Shown: piece after piece, positions 46,760 through 55,777 of the stretch
Position numbering within the stretch: position 1 is the stretch's first letter
Layout of the letters: every line of letters begins with the position of its first letter
DNA from: Cyanidium caldarium
Taxonomy: Eukaryota > Rhodophyta > Bangiophyceae > Cyanidiales > Cyanidiaceae
Assembly: GCA_026184775.1 (NCBI GenBank)
Contig: JANCYW010000007.1
Span: 372,001 to 436,000 of the forward strand
Direction of reading: 5' to 3'
Length of the DNA: 64,000 nt
Made by a program: the position numbers and the translations under genes
Notes under the pieces: generated by a model
Told to the model about the DNA's origin: nothing
Databases searched by the model: none
What the model saw: the letters and a program-made list of their open reading frames with translations, nothing else

Positions 46760-47216
46760 TGCGGACGTCGTCTCAAAGACGCCGCGCGCCCTCCCGCTGC
46801 TCTCCTGACCATTCTCGCGCTACTACGTGTCGTGAAGGGTGCGCTTCCTCCGTGCCACATGGCGCTGAGAGTGCTCCTGTCGAAGCGGATCCCCCGCTCC
46901 CTTCGCGACCGCGCGCTGTTTCGGCAGCCGGAGCCGCGCCTCGGAGATACTCCTGTTTTGGCGCGACACCGACGGCTGCGGCAGAGATGGGACCACAGCT
47001 TGGACACGGACAGGTGACCGGGGCAGCCGACTCGGGCGACCGATCGACGGTGGTCACACCAACTGGGATACGTGCCTGCGCAATTCGACTCCCGGGAAGA
47101 ACGCACGTGGATGGAGGACAGGTGGCACACGGACACCCTTCACGACACGTCGTAGCGCGAGAACGGGCCAGACGAGTTGCGGGAACGCACAACGCGTCTT
47201 TGAGACGAAGCCCGCA
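46760..47216. mobile_element. MITE-like element with ~82-bp terminal inverted repeats
   Basis: The left end 46760-46841 and the reverse complement of the right end 47216-47134 align over ~82 positions with about 80 percent identity and one single-base gap. They share TGCGG at the tip, an exact block TCGTCTCAAAGACGC near the ends and TTCTCGCGCTAC...ACGTGTCGTGAAGGGTG at the inner ends. The 290-bp centre is unrelated and encodes nothing convincing. No clear target-site duplication was found. It is non-autonomous; no related transposase lies in this window. It occupies nearly the whole convergent spacer between the coiled-coil and cryptochrome genes. Confidence 0.8.
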
Positions 47217-47262
47217 GATGAAATCAGTAGCCGTGGCGGAGACGGCGTTGGCGACGATGCCT

Positions 47263-50200
47263 TTAGGGGTTCCTTTTGGCTAGACCGTATACGTACGGAC
47301 CGCGCACCCCGCCGTGCGCGTGGCGATCCCATTCGCCGGTGACCTCCAAGTTCAATACCCCGCTGAAGAAGACCTTCAAGCGGTATATTTTCAGCCTATT
47401 TCTCAGCGCGCACTTGGCCGGCCCGAGCCCGCTGCAGTAGTCGTGAAAATCGTCCTTGAGATTCCGCAGACGCACAAAGTCAGTGGCGTGCTCGGTGCGC
47501 CGCACATTCTCCGTGATGACGTACTGCGTCGCCAAGTAGTCGGCGAAGAGGGCAAACTCGTCGGTGCCGCTGCGTGTGCGCTCCAACGCGGCCACCCGGT
47601 CGCGCAGGGTTGCCGGCGGGCGCACTGGCACCAGTGCGGGCACGAGCGCGGCATTCCGGGTGTTGCCTACGGTCGTCTTCGCGATGTCGTGATCGTTGCC
47701 CGAGCTGGATTCGCTGGCGTCGCGTTTGGCCCGCGCCGACGAAGCCGTCGATGAGGCGGCCGACGCCGCCCGATGTCGGCGGGCGCGAGTGTTTCGGGTT
47801 CGAGTGGCGGTGCGCATCTGCAGCGGTGGTGACGAGGAGGAAGAAGTGGATGACGCGTCCGGTGCCACTCCCTGTGGCTCCATAAAAGGAGGCGCTGCTA
47901 CCGACCGGTCGATGCTCTCATGGCTGCCGTTTGGCAGCGGCCGTTTGCGACTCGGCGGCGCATTCGCGTGGAGTGCCGCGACGCCCGATGCCCGGCCCGA
48001 TCGGCTGGTCGGCGAGCGGTCGGTGGTGATGGTGGAGGTGGCCGCGCCCGGCGTGCTGGAGCTGCCATGTCGTGATGACGACGTGGTCAGCGGCGTCGGC
48101 ATCGGTCGCGTGCCTCCCACCGCCGCCGGTCGCGTCGGTGCCCGCAGCGCTGGCGCCCCCGCCTCGCTGTCGTGGACGGCAAATCGCGGTCGCGCGGCCT
48201 CGGGTGACTCGCGTGGCAAGGCGTGCGATGGCGGCGTCGACGTCCCGAAAAATAGTGGCGGCGATGGTCGGTGCGGCGTTGCCGCCGCGCCCGTGCACGC
48301 ACTGGGCGGCATGCTGGACGATGCCGCCGCTGACGGCGCCGGAGCGGCGGCTGGCACTGCCGCCGCCCCGGCCAACACCATCGGCGGCATGGCGAGGGAA
48401 TTGGCCAGCGGTGGCGGCGCCGGCAGATACTCGCCGTACAGCGGGCTCATGCGCGGTCCCAGTTCACGCGGCGGCACGCTGGTGCCCACGCTGGATGGGG
48501 ATGCCGCGCCCTTGATCAACGGCGGCAGAGCAGCGCGTGCGAAGGGCGGCGGCAGTGGCGCAGCTCCCGCCACGTGCATGTTCGGCTGCGGCACCAATGC
48601 GGTGAACGATTCGACGCGCCGCAGTCCGTCGCGAAAACCGCCCTCCTCGTCCAGACTCCCGGCACCACTCAGCGCCACCTCCGGCAGACTGCGATCCGAT
48701 CCCAGCATGCCGTAGTCGTAGTAGGGCGGCGCCGGCTCGTCCTGGCTCAGCGACCACAGTTTCGGCAGCAGACCGAGCTGGTCGCCGCTCAGCGAGTCGT
48801 TGTCACCGTCGGCGGCGGCGATATCCCCGGCCGCGCTGCCCGCCGGTTCGAGCGGCGTGCGACTGGGAGAGGGTGTGGGCACTGCCTCGGCGGCCAGCTC
48901 GATGGCGTCGTACACGTCTTCCTGTTTGGGATCGAACAGGTTGTACACCTCGTCGATGGGCCATTCGCGCATCAGCTCCTCGGCGCCCGGCGGTGCCGCC
49001 GCCGTTGCATCAAGCGGGGAGCCTCGCGATCGCGTCCCGCCGAAACACTGTCGCAGCGTGCGCAGGGCGTCGCGCGCTCGCCGCCGCGCCGTCTGACTGT
49101 CGACCAACGGCAGCGGGTACGTCCGGCCCAGCTCCACCTCCGATTCGCTCAGCACCGACGGCGGCGCTTTCCACACCGAGTGAATGTAGGGCGTGGGCAC
49201 TTTGCGCAGCTCGGGACACCAGCGCCGCACGTAAGTGCCCTCGGGGTCCAGACGCGCGCCCAGCAGGATCGGATTCACCAGGCACACCAGCGGGAAAGTG
49301 TCCCAGGTGCAACCGGCCGCCCACTGCCAGCCGATGGCGTTGCTGGACAGCTCGCCGTCCACCAACGCCTTGAACATGTAGCGCGAGCCGCTCTGCCACG
49401 GCAGCTGCAAGTATTTGACCAGAAACGACGCCACCAGGAAGCGCAGTGCGGCATGCAGCCATCCGGTGGCCGCCAGCTCGCGCATGGCCGCATCCACCAG
49501 CGGGTACCCGGTCTGACCGCGCGCCCAGGCGTGCAGCTGGCGATGCGGCGCGTCGTCCGCGCACGGGGAGCGATCGAATTCGGGCACCGCCGCCGTGTCC
49601 ACCACCGACGGATGATGAAACAGCAGGTGGTAGCCGTATTCGCGCAGGCAGAGGTGTTGCAGAAAGGCGCGCGCCGAGCGTTCGATGGACTCGGATGGCT
49701 CGGCGCGCAACACAAACTGTCGCACGGCGTGATAGAGGCGTCGCGGGGACAGCTCACCAAAACGCAAGTACGGCGAGAGGCGCGACGTGCCGCCCGTGGG
49801 TCGTTGGCGATGTCGCGGATCGCCAAAGAACGGGAACACGTCCTCGAGGAAGCGCTGGATGCGTTCATGCACGTGCACCAGTCCCGGCTGCCAGGCGCGT
49901 TGCATCTCCTCCGCGTTGGCGGACGTTGCCGAATCGTCCGGGCATTCGAACCCCTCGTCGTCGTCGTGCTGGTCGCACCAGCGGTCGGTCGCTATCGGTC
50001 GCAGCAGCTCGTCCAGCGCCATCGTCGACGTCATCCGCGCCTGCAGCGCCTCTTCGACAGGCTCCACGCGGTTGGGCGCGGGTAGCGGTTGCGGCGGCGG
50101 CGGCATGACCATCCAGCGTGCCATAAAATCGTGAAACCGCTGCATGCCTCGCGGGCAGGCGGTTTGCGCCTCCGCCTCCGCCGCCGCTGCGGTCACTTCC

Positions 50201-50637
50201 CACGGTTCCACCAACAATTCTGCCTTGAATGACTCCACCGTAAGATGCAAATCCCGCTGCAACCGTCTCCGCATATCCTCGTCGCGACGCAACACCACCG
50301 GGTCGTAGACGCGGTTCCAGAAAATCGCCTCCGCGTTCACCTCGCGCGCCAACTGCGCCAACACGCCCTCCACTGAGTGACCACCCGTCGCCCTGCGCAC
50401 TACCAGCCCCGTGCGACAACCCAAGCGTCGCAACTCGGTGTCCAACACATGCAGCGAGTGCCGCAGCCACCAGCGAACCGCCCAACCGACCGCCCACACG
50501 CCGTCCTCCTCGGGCGCCCACACCAACACCGGCACCACCGGGCCACCCCGTTGCACCGCCGCTAACAGCGCTGGCATATCCTCCACGCGGAGGTCATGTC
50601 CCCTATACCACACCAGCGACGGACGCCGCTGGAACAT
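47263..50637 (-). CDS. Cryptochrome/photolyase-family protein with very long C-terminal extension
   Basis: Cryptochromes are FAD-containing blue-light receptors related to photolyases. The 1124-aa product starts with an alpha/beta antenna domain (SLVWYRGHDLRVEDMPALLAAV...VVPVLVWAPEE). An insertion-bearing linker follows, then the FAD-binding helical domain: RLSPYLRFGELSPRRLYHAV, QTGYPLVDAAMRELAATGWLH, NAIGWQWAAGCTWDTFPL and DPEGTYVRRWCPELRKVPTPYIH. The core ends near residue ~560. Next come ~400 residues of Pro/Ala/Ser-rich sequence with few motifs. The last ~110 residues are well ordered (LKDDFHDYC...VFFSGVLNLEV...HGGVRGPYVYGLAKRNP) and look like a winged-helix-type DNA-binding fold. Whether it retains repair activity cannot be told from sequence. 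The start at 50637 matches the canonical family start. Confidence 0.92.
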   Translation of the reverse strand: MFQRRPSLVWYRGHDLRVEDMPALLAAVQRGGPVVPVLVWAPEEDGVWAVGWAVRWWLRHSLHVLDTELRRLGCRTGLVVRRATGGHSVEGVLAQLAREVNAEAIFWNRVYDPVVLRRDEDMRRRLQRDLHLTVESFKAELLVEPWEVTAAAAEAEAQTACPRGMQRFHDFMARWMVMPPPPQPLPAPNRVEPVEEALQARMTSTMALDELLRPIATDRWCDQHDDDEGFECPDDSATSANAEEMQRAWQPGLVHVHERIQRFLEDVFPFFGDPRHRQRPTGGTSRLSPYLRFGELSPRRLYHAVRQFVLRAEPSESIERSARAFLQHLCLREYGYHLLFHHPSVVDTAAVPEFDRSPCADDAPHRQLHAWARGQTGYPLVDAAMRELAATGWLHAALRFLVASFLVKYLQLPWQSGSRYMFKALVDGELSSNAIGWQWAAGCTWDTFPLVCLVNPILLGARLDPEGTYVRRWCPELRKVPTPYIHSVWKAPPSVLSESEVELGRTYPLPLVDSQTARRRARDALRTLRQCFGGTRSRGSPLDATAAAPPGAEELMREWPIDEVYNLFDPKQEDVYDAIELAAEAVPTPSPSRTPLEPAGSAAGDIAAADGDNDSLSGDQLGLLPKLWSLSQDEPAPPYYDYGMLGSDRSLPEVALSGAGSLDEEGGFRDGLRRVESFTALVPQPNMHVAGAAPLPPPFARAALPPLIKGAASPSSVGTSVPPRELGPRMSPLYGEYLPAPPPLANSLAMPPMVLAGAAAVPAAAPAPSAAASSSMPPSACTGAAATPHRPSPPLFFGTSTPPSHALPRESPEAARPRFAVHDSEAGAPALRAPTRPAAVGGTRPMPTPLTTSSSRHGSSSTPGAATSTITTDRSPTSRSGRASGVAALHANAPPSRKRPLPNGSHESIDRSVAAPPFMEPQGVAPDASSTSSSSSPPLQMRTATRTRNTRARRHRAASAASSTASSARAKRDASESSSGNDHDIAKTTVGNTRNAALVPALVPVRPPATLRDRVAALERTRSGTDEFALFADYLATQYVITENVRRTEHATDFVRLRNLKDDFHDYCSGLGPAKCALRNRLKIYRLKVFFSGVLNLEVTGEWDRHAHGGVRGPYVYGLAKRNP

Positions 50638-50931
50638 TGGGGCGCCCCGAGCCGCCTACCGGGTGTGCGCACCAGCCCCACCGCCGGTCGGGAGCGCGCG
50701 GACGTCGCCGAAGCGAAATTCGGCGCGCGGTGGCGGCCGCCGCCCGGACGGAAGCGAGAACCGGATCGTCGTGGCGTACGAGCGGTTGCGGAGCGTTGCT
50801 TGCCGTGGGAGGTAACACGCCGTCGAGGAGATGGGATTCAGTCGCTCGAGGAGCATCCCGTGAAAGGGGAGCGGTTGGTTGCTGGAGTGACGTTTCGAGC
50901 GAGCTGAGGTTCGTTATGGGGTGGGGCGGGC

Positions 50932-51507
50932 ATGTTGGAGGACGTCTACCTGTTGCGCACCGTGCTGGCGGACGCGCTCGCTCGGTTGGACGCGACTGAC
51001 GAACACCACCTACACGTTCTGACGCCCAACGAGTACCCGTTGACCGAGTACGTTGCACGCCACGCCTGCACTGGCCGCGCCTCTCCCTCTGTCTCGCTCC
51101 CGCCAGTACGGTCGGTGCAGCTGTCTGGCGGTCGGGTGCGCGTGGACGCCAGCGCCAACTCGGTGCTGCTGTCGGTGCGTTTCGAGTGCCCGGAGTGGCT
51201 GGGCGAGTGGCTGCGTGACATGCACAACGCGCGTGCTGCTGTGGCCGCGGAGCACCCGCGGAATGAGTGGCAACGGGTGTTGCGGCGCTGCACCGATCGC
51301 GCCTTTCACGTGCAGTTCCTGATCACCTCCCGTGCCCTACGACGTGTGCGTGCGCAGCGCGGCGAGCCGCGGACAGCAGACGCCGCTGCCCGAGAGATGG
51401 TTTCATGGCTCATGGACACGGTAACGGAGCTGCAGCGGCGACTGACGCTGGCACAGAGCGAGGTGCAGCGCGACGCCTGGCGCGCAGTGCATCAGCTGAC
51501 CCTTTAG
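50932..51507 (+). CDS. Small protein of unknown function
   Basis: I do not recognise this 191-aa protein. It begins with a helix (LEDVYLLRTVLADALARLDA) and has a central predicted beta region (VRSVQLSGGRVRVDASANSVLLSVRFE). It ends in long helices (REMVSWLMDTVTELQRRLTLAQSEVQRDAWRAVHQL) with coiled-coil character. There is no signal peptide, membrane segment or Cys/His cluster. The layout (short strands, then a C-terminal coiled coil) is seen in small subunits of kinetochore or recombination complexes, but no motif supports a name. It lies 295 bp from the divergent cryptochrome start and converges with the next gene across 34 bp. Confidence 0.6.
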   Translation: MLEDVYLLRTVLADALARLDATDEHHLHVLTPNEYPLTEYVARHACTGRASPSVSLPPVRSVQLSGGRVRVDASANSVLLSVRFECPEWLGEWLRDMHNARAAVAAEHPRNEWQRVLRRCTDRAFHVQFLITSRALRRVRAQRGEPRTADAAAREMVSWLMDTVTELQRRLTLAQSEVQRDAWRAVHQLTL

Positions 51508-51541
51508 GAGGTAGGGGGCACCTCTACAGAAACTCTCACAT

Positions 51542-53599
51542 TCACTGCCACGCGAGCACTGAAGTGACGCTGCTGGTGGTGGAGGTGAATAAATAGTTGA
51601 AGCCCTCGGTGAGCCAACCGGTGAGCGAGCTGCCGTCGCCGGCGTCGCCGTCCCCTTCGGCCGGCAGTTGCACCCCGCGCCACACGCCGATGCGCTTTCC
51701 CGTGCCACACACCGTCAGCAACGCACTGTCCGGACGGCTCATCGCCTTCCAGACGCACGGCCAGGTGGATTGGCGGAATGCCGACGCCGGCCCGAACACC
51801 TCGATGACCACCGAGTGCAGCTCACTGCCACCACCGCCGCTGCGTCGGGGGCCGCGCGGCAGACCGGCAGCAGCATCCGTCGGCAACTGTATCGGTTCCA
51901 CGTGCACCGACTCGTTGCGTTCCCGGTTCGCTGCGCCCGAACGTTCCCCCAGAGATTCTGTATCGGTGCTTTCATCGCGCAAGGTGATGCCCACCACATC
52001 GAACGGCATCGCCGCGCGCAGCATATCCACCGCTTGTAGCGCACCGTCGGCATCGCGCGGCAGGCCGCCACGCAGCGCCAGCAACAGCACGTCTCGCGGC
52101 GGCCGCCCATCGCCGCACACGGCCGCCGGCGTCAGGTACCGACGCACGGCGGTGATAAAATCCAGTTCAGGCGCCACGATGATCACGGTGCGAGGGTCGG
52201 CCTCGTTCACCGCAGCATACATAGCCTGGCTGGGTGCCATGGCTTTGGAGCCGTCGAGGCCGGCGGCCACCGACACCAGCCACGGGCCGGCAGACGCATT
52301 CGTTGCCGTCGCCGAGGCGGCCGCTTCCGTGTGCAGCGCGTGTCGCAACTCGCGCATTTCGGTCTCTAGGCCACCGGCCGCAGCCGTGGTGGCGGCCGCC
52401 GGAGTCGACCAGTCGATGAGCACCAGCGAGTTGCCTATGGCCCGCGACCACCGATCGGCCACGGGTGGTGGGCGCGCACCGTCAGGATCAGGCAGTGGTC
52501 GCGTGGGTTCGCTGCTGTTGATGGTGGTGGTGGTGGCATCGCAGCATGCCCGAAATAGTCGGCGCAGGTGTGCCTTCGCCGCGCCAGTGGGCGCCGCGGT
52601 CTCCTGGACAGCGTCTGCCAGGCGCAGTTGCGGCCACACGCACGACGCCCATTCCGCGGTCGACGCGGACAGTCCGGTGATGTCTGCTTGACGGTCGGTC
52701 GTTACGTTCTGCAGATAGGCAGTCCGGTTCCACGCCCTCCAACTTCGCGGGCGGTCGACGTCATCCCATACGGCAATGTGAGCGTAGCGATCTACGGACC
52801 AACGCCATCCAACATCCGTCATCGATTGCGGTGGCTGCCGCAGCAACGGTGGCGGCAGCTGGTGCAGCCAGGGATCCTGCGAGGGCGGCACCAGAAACTG
52901 CTGCAGCAACCACCACGGGGGCCGTTGCGGCACTCGCACGTAATGCACCGACGAGGGCAATTCCAGGGCGCCCGGTAGCCATACCGAATGTTCCGAGGCG
53001 GCGCCGCCGTCCAACGCCACCACATCCGCCAAGCAACCGCTGTACAAGTGTTGCGCCACCTCGCGAACGTATGCCATGTCCGAGGTGATCACCGCCAGCA
53101 GCAACGGCGGCATGAAGGGTGTTGTGCCTGCCGCTGCGACCCACCCGGGAAAGTGCCGCTGCACAATTTCCCGACATTCCCGTCGCCGGGACGCCGCGGA
53201 CGACGAGGCGTCGGCAGCGCTATCCCACCACCAGCTGGAGTTGGCGACGGCCGATGGCGGCGATACTTGTCCATCGCGATGGCCGGGCCATGCCGTCCAA
53301 CTCTTGAGCGAGGCGTCCAGTCGCAACAGCGCCAGGCGAGTGGCCCAAAGCGTCACCGAGAGGCAGAGCAGCAGCAGCGCGACTCGGAGGGCGACGAAGG
53401 CCCAGTGGCGAGTTTGAAAAGGCCAACTCCAGCGCGGCGCGGCCTGGTCGTGCAGCCGGTTGTAGTCGCTGCTCGGCCGGCTGCGTGCCGAGAGGCGAAA
53501 ACAACCGAGACGAGCAGGTTGGAAGAGGGAAGACAAACGATGGGGTGCGGAGGTGGTGTCGTCTCTCGGCAAGGGAGACGGAGGTGTTTTCGGGTCCAT
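51542..53599 (-). CDS. Type II membrane protein of unknown function
   Basis: This 685-aa protein has a ~65-residue cytosolic N-terminus. A single strong transmembrane anchor follows (HWAFVALRVALLLLCLSVTLWATRLALL), then a large lumenal domain. That topology is typical of Golgi glycosyltransferases and proteases. The lumenal part opens with PPLLLAVITSDMAYVREVAQHLYSGC, which looks like a Rossmann-type beta-alpha start, and contains several Asn-x-Ser/Thr sites. A second ordered stretch is PRTVIIVAPELDFITAVRRYL, and the C-terminus has STWPCVWKAMSRPDSALLTVCGTGKRIGVW. I could not place it in a named family. A Golgi enzyme is the most economical guess. Confidence 0.65.
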   Translation of the reverse strand: MDPKTPPSPLPRDDTTSAPHRLSSLFQPARLGCFRLSARSRPSSDYNRLHDQAAPRWSWPFQTRHWAFVALRVALLLLCLSVTLWATRLALLRLDASLKSWTAWPGHRDGQVSPPSAVANSSWWWDSAADASSSAASRRRECREIVQRHFPGWVAAAGTTPFMPPLLLAVITSDMAYVREVAQHLYSGCLADVVALDGGAASEHSVWLPGALELPSSVHYVRVPQRPPWWLLQQFLVPPSQDPWLHQLPPPLLRQPPQSMTDVGWRWSVDRYAHIAVWDDVDRPRSWRAWNRTAYLQNVTTDRQADITGLSASTAEWASCVWPQLRLADAVQETAAPTGAAKAHLRRLFRACCDATTTTINSSEPTRPLPDPDGARPPPVADRWSRAIGNSLVLIDWSTPAAATTAAAGGLETEMRELRHALHTEAAASATATNASAGPWLVSVAAGLDGSKAMAPSQAMYAAVNEADPRTVIIVAPELDFITAVRRYLTPAAVCGDGRPPRDVLLLALRGGLPRDADGALQAVDMLRAAMPFDVVGITLRDESTDTESLGERSGAANRERNESVHVEPIQLPTDAAAGLPRGPRRSGGGGSELHSVVIEVFGPASAFRQSTWPCVWKAMSRPDSALLTVCGTGKRIGVWRGVQLPAEGDGDAGDGSSLTGWLTEGFNYLFTSTTSSVTSVLAWQ

Positions 53600-54259
53600 G
53601 ACACGCAGCGCAATAGTGCGGGTAGTCGTCTAGGTGCTTGGCTGTGAGTGAGGGCTCAAAATGGTGCGGCGAAATCCATGCTCCCGAGGACGAAAACAGT
53701 ACCGCTCTCGACGCTGACCCGTGATGAAGACGTTGCCCGCCACGTCCGTTCAGCCTATCCAAGTGGCCTTACTGTGAGACCTTGGCACTGTCCTAACACG
53801 AACGAAGAGAATATTTTCGTGTCTGTGAAGACAATGCCCGCAGAGAACTCACGGCCACATCGGGTGGCCAACGAGAGCACCACCACACGTCCCTCGCCTC
53901 GTCGCGATCCCGTTCCATCCACCGGCCGCGCCCTCCTCCGGCCTTCGAGCGCTCTCCCGGCGTGTTTGCGTTCCCCTCCCGCTCACCCATCGGATCCCCG
54001 GAGCGCGCGCGACCCATCACGGTACCAGAGGAATCGAACCCCCACAAGTCATCTTTCGTTGTAGTCTACTGTAAGTCTCGAGGCGGTACGACCAGCTCCC
54101 TCGCTGAGCAGCTTCTCGTTGGGGACTGCCGAAGGCGGGTCGCCTCGCTCACCGGCGACGCAGCACTCCCCCCGAGGGAGACGCCCGGCACTTGCGCGGC
54201 ACCCCTCGCTCTCATCTCTTGCTCTCGTCGAAGGGTAACTTTCCACCCCCCCTGTTCTC
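53600..54259. other. 660-bp divergent spacer before the desaturase
   Basis: This should contain promoters for the type II membrane protein and the desaturase. A pyrimidine-rich stretch precedes the desaturase ATG. An exact 11-bp Pol III B-box sequence occurs on the minus strand at 54030-54040, but no cloverleaf fits around it. No protein gene is convincing. Confidence 0.4.
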
Positions 54260-55666
54260 ATGACAGCGCTGGAGGAAACGAACGCGGCCGCTGCCGACGC
54301 GCCCCCGTCGAGCACCTCGAGCCTCGCCCCGCCTCCCGCCAGGTCGCCCACCTCCGACTCCACCATCGAGTATGACGTGGCGCGTGGCCTCACTTTCGAG
54401 CGCACCCGCTCGTCCAAGTGGATGAGCGAGAAGGAACTGAACGACCTGCCGTTGCTGCAGCGGATCAACTGGCTTTCGACCACGATCATCTTCACACCCC
54501 TGCTGTGCACGTTGATCGGCGCGTACTGGGTGCCGCTGCGCTTCCCCACGCTGGTGCTAGCCATTGTAACGTATTTTTGTTTTGGTATGGGCATCACCGG
54601 CGGGTACCACCGCCTGTGGAGCCACCGCTCGTACGAGGCACACTGGGCGGTGCAGCTGGCGCTGGCGTGCTTTGGGGCGGCGGCGTTCGAGGGCAGTGCG
54701 CGCTACTGGTGTCGCCTGCACCGCGCGCACCACCGTTACGTGGACTCCGACCGCGACCCGTATGCCGTGGAGAAGGGCTTCTGGCACGCGCACTTGTGGT
54801 GGATGGTGTTCAAGTTGCCGCGCAGGCGACAGGGCCGCGTGGACATCTCCGACCTGAACGAGAATCGCATCCTGCGGTTCCAGCACCGCTATTACTTGCA
54901 GATCGCGCTGCTGTTCTCGTTCGTCATCCCGCTCGCCATCGCCACGCTGGGCTGGGGTGACTTTTGGGGCGGGCTGGTGTACGCCTGTCTCGGCCGCATG
55001 CTGTTCGTGCAGCAGTCCACGTTCTGCGTCAACTCGTTGGCGCACTGGTGGGGTGAGCAGACCTTCTCGCGCGGCCACACCAGCTACGACTCGGTGATCA
55101 CGGCGCTGGTGTCGCTGGGCGAGGGTTACCACAACTTCCATCACGAGTTTCCGCACGACTATCGGAACGGCGTGCGCTGGTATCACTACGATCCCACCAA
55201 GTGGTGCATTCGGCTGTGTTCGTGGCTCGGTCTGACGTGGCATCTGGTGCGCTTTCCGCGCAACGAACTGCTCAAGGCGCGTCTACAAGTGAAACAGCAG
55301 AAGCTGGACGACGCCAAGAAACAGGTCGACTGGGGCAAGCCGCGGGAGAGCCTGCCGGAGATGAGCTGGAAGGAGGTGGGCGCGGCCGCCCAAGGCAACC
55401 AGCGCATCCTGATCGTCATCGACGGCATCGTGCACGACTGCACCCGCTTTCAGTTGCAGCATCCGGGCGGACAGCGCATACTGGAGTTTTGGAACGGGCG
55501 CGACGCCACCCAGGCGTTTAATGGCGAGGTGTACAATCATACCAAGGCGGCGCGGAATTTGCTGTCGCATCTGCGGATGGCGCGCCTGCGGGAAATGTAC
55601 GAGCCCGGATGTGATGACGTCGTCAAGGAGGGCAAGGAGGCGGCGACGGACGCTCGGTCGGCTTGA
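54260..55666 (+). CDS. Delta-9 acyl-CoA desaturase fused to cytochrome b5
   Basis: This ER enzyme introduces the first double bond into saturated acyl-CoA. The 468-aa product has four hydrophobic helices and the three histidine boxes that bind the di-iron centre: HRLWSH (117-122), HRAHH (154-158) and HNFHH (291-295, within EGYHNFHHEFP). A C-terminal cytochrome b5 domain follows, with the haem motif HPGG at 401-404 and a second haem-ligand region near FNGEVYNH. Desaturase-then-b5 in one chain is the yeast Ole1 arrangement, also found in red algae; land-plant ADS enzymes lack the fused b5. The b5 domain supplies electrons directly. Chain-length specificity is not predicted. Confidence 0.95.
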   Translation: MTALEETNAAAADAPPSSTSSLAPPPARSPTSDSTIEYDVARGLTFERTRSSKWMSEKELNDLPLLQRINWLSTTIIFTPLLCTLIGAYWVPLRFPTLVLAIVTYFCFGMGITGGYHRLWSHRSYEAHWAVQLALACFGAAAFEGSARYWCRLHRAHHRYVDSDRDPYAVEKGFWHAHLWWMVFKLPRRRQGRVDISDLNENRILRFQHRYYLQIALLFSFVIPLAIATLGWGDFWGGLVYACLGRMLFVQQSTFCVNSLAHWWGEQTFSRGHTSYDSVITALVSLGEGYHNFHHEFPHDYRNGVRWYHYDPTKWCIRLCSWLGLTWHLVRFPRNELLKARLQVKQQKLDDAKKQVDWGKPRESLPEMSWKEVGAAAQGNQRILIVIDGIVHDCTRFQLQHPGGQRILEFWNGRDATQAFNGEVYNHTKAARNLLSHLRMARLREMYEPGCDDVVKEGKEAATDARSA

Positions 55667-55777
55667 TGGAGCACGTCGAGGATGGGAGGCGGGCGGTGTT
55701 CCCGTCACCGCGGAGGGTAGTGGTAGCGCTGGACGCCATGGCATGGCGTGTTGTTGTTCCATAAACTTGGGGTTCGT

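Noticed and set aside
46745-47225. Target-site duplication for the MITE
   Set aside because: The bases on either side of the terminal repeats (GGTG before, GATG after) are not a convincing duplication.
54030-54040. Exact Pol III B-box (GGTTCGATTCC) on the minus strand, with a D-arm-like GCTC...GAGC about 60 bases upstream
   Set aside because: No acceptor stem pairs with the sequence after the T-arm in normal or permuted order, and no anticodon arm fits. A dedicated tRNA search that allows introns and permutation would decide.
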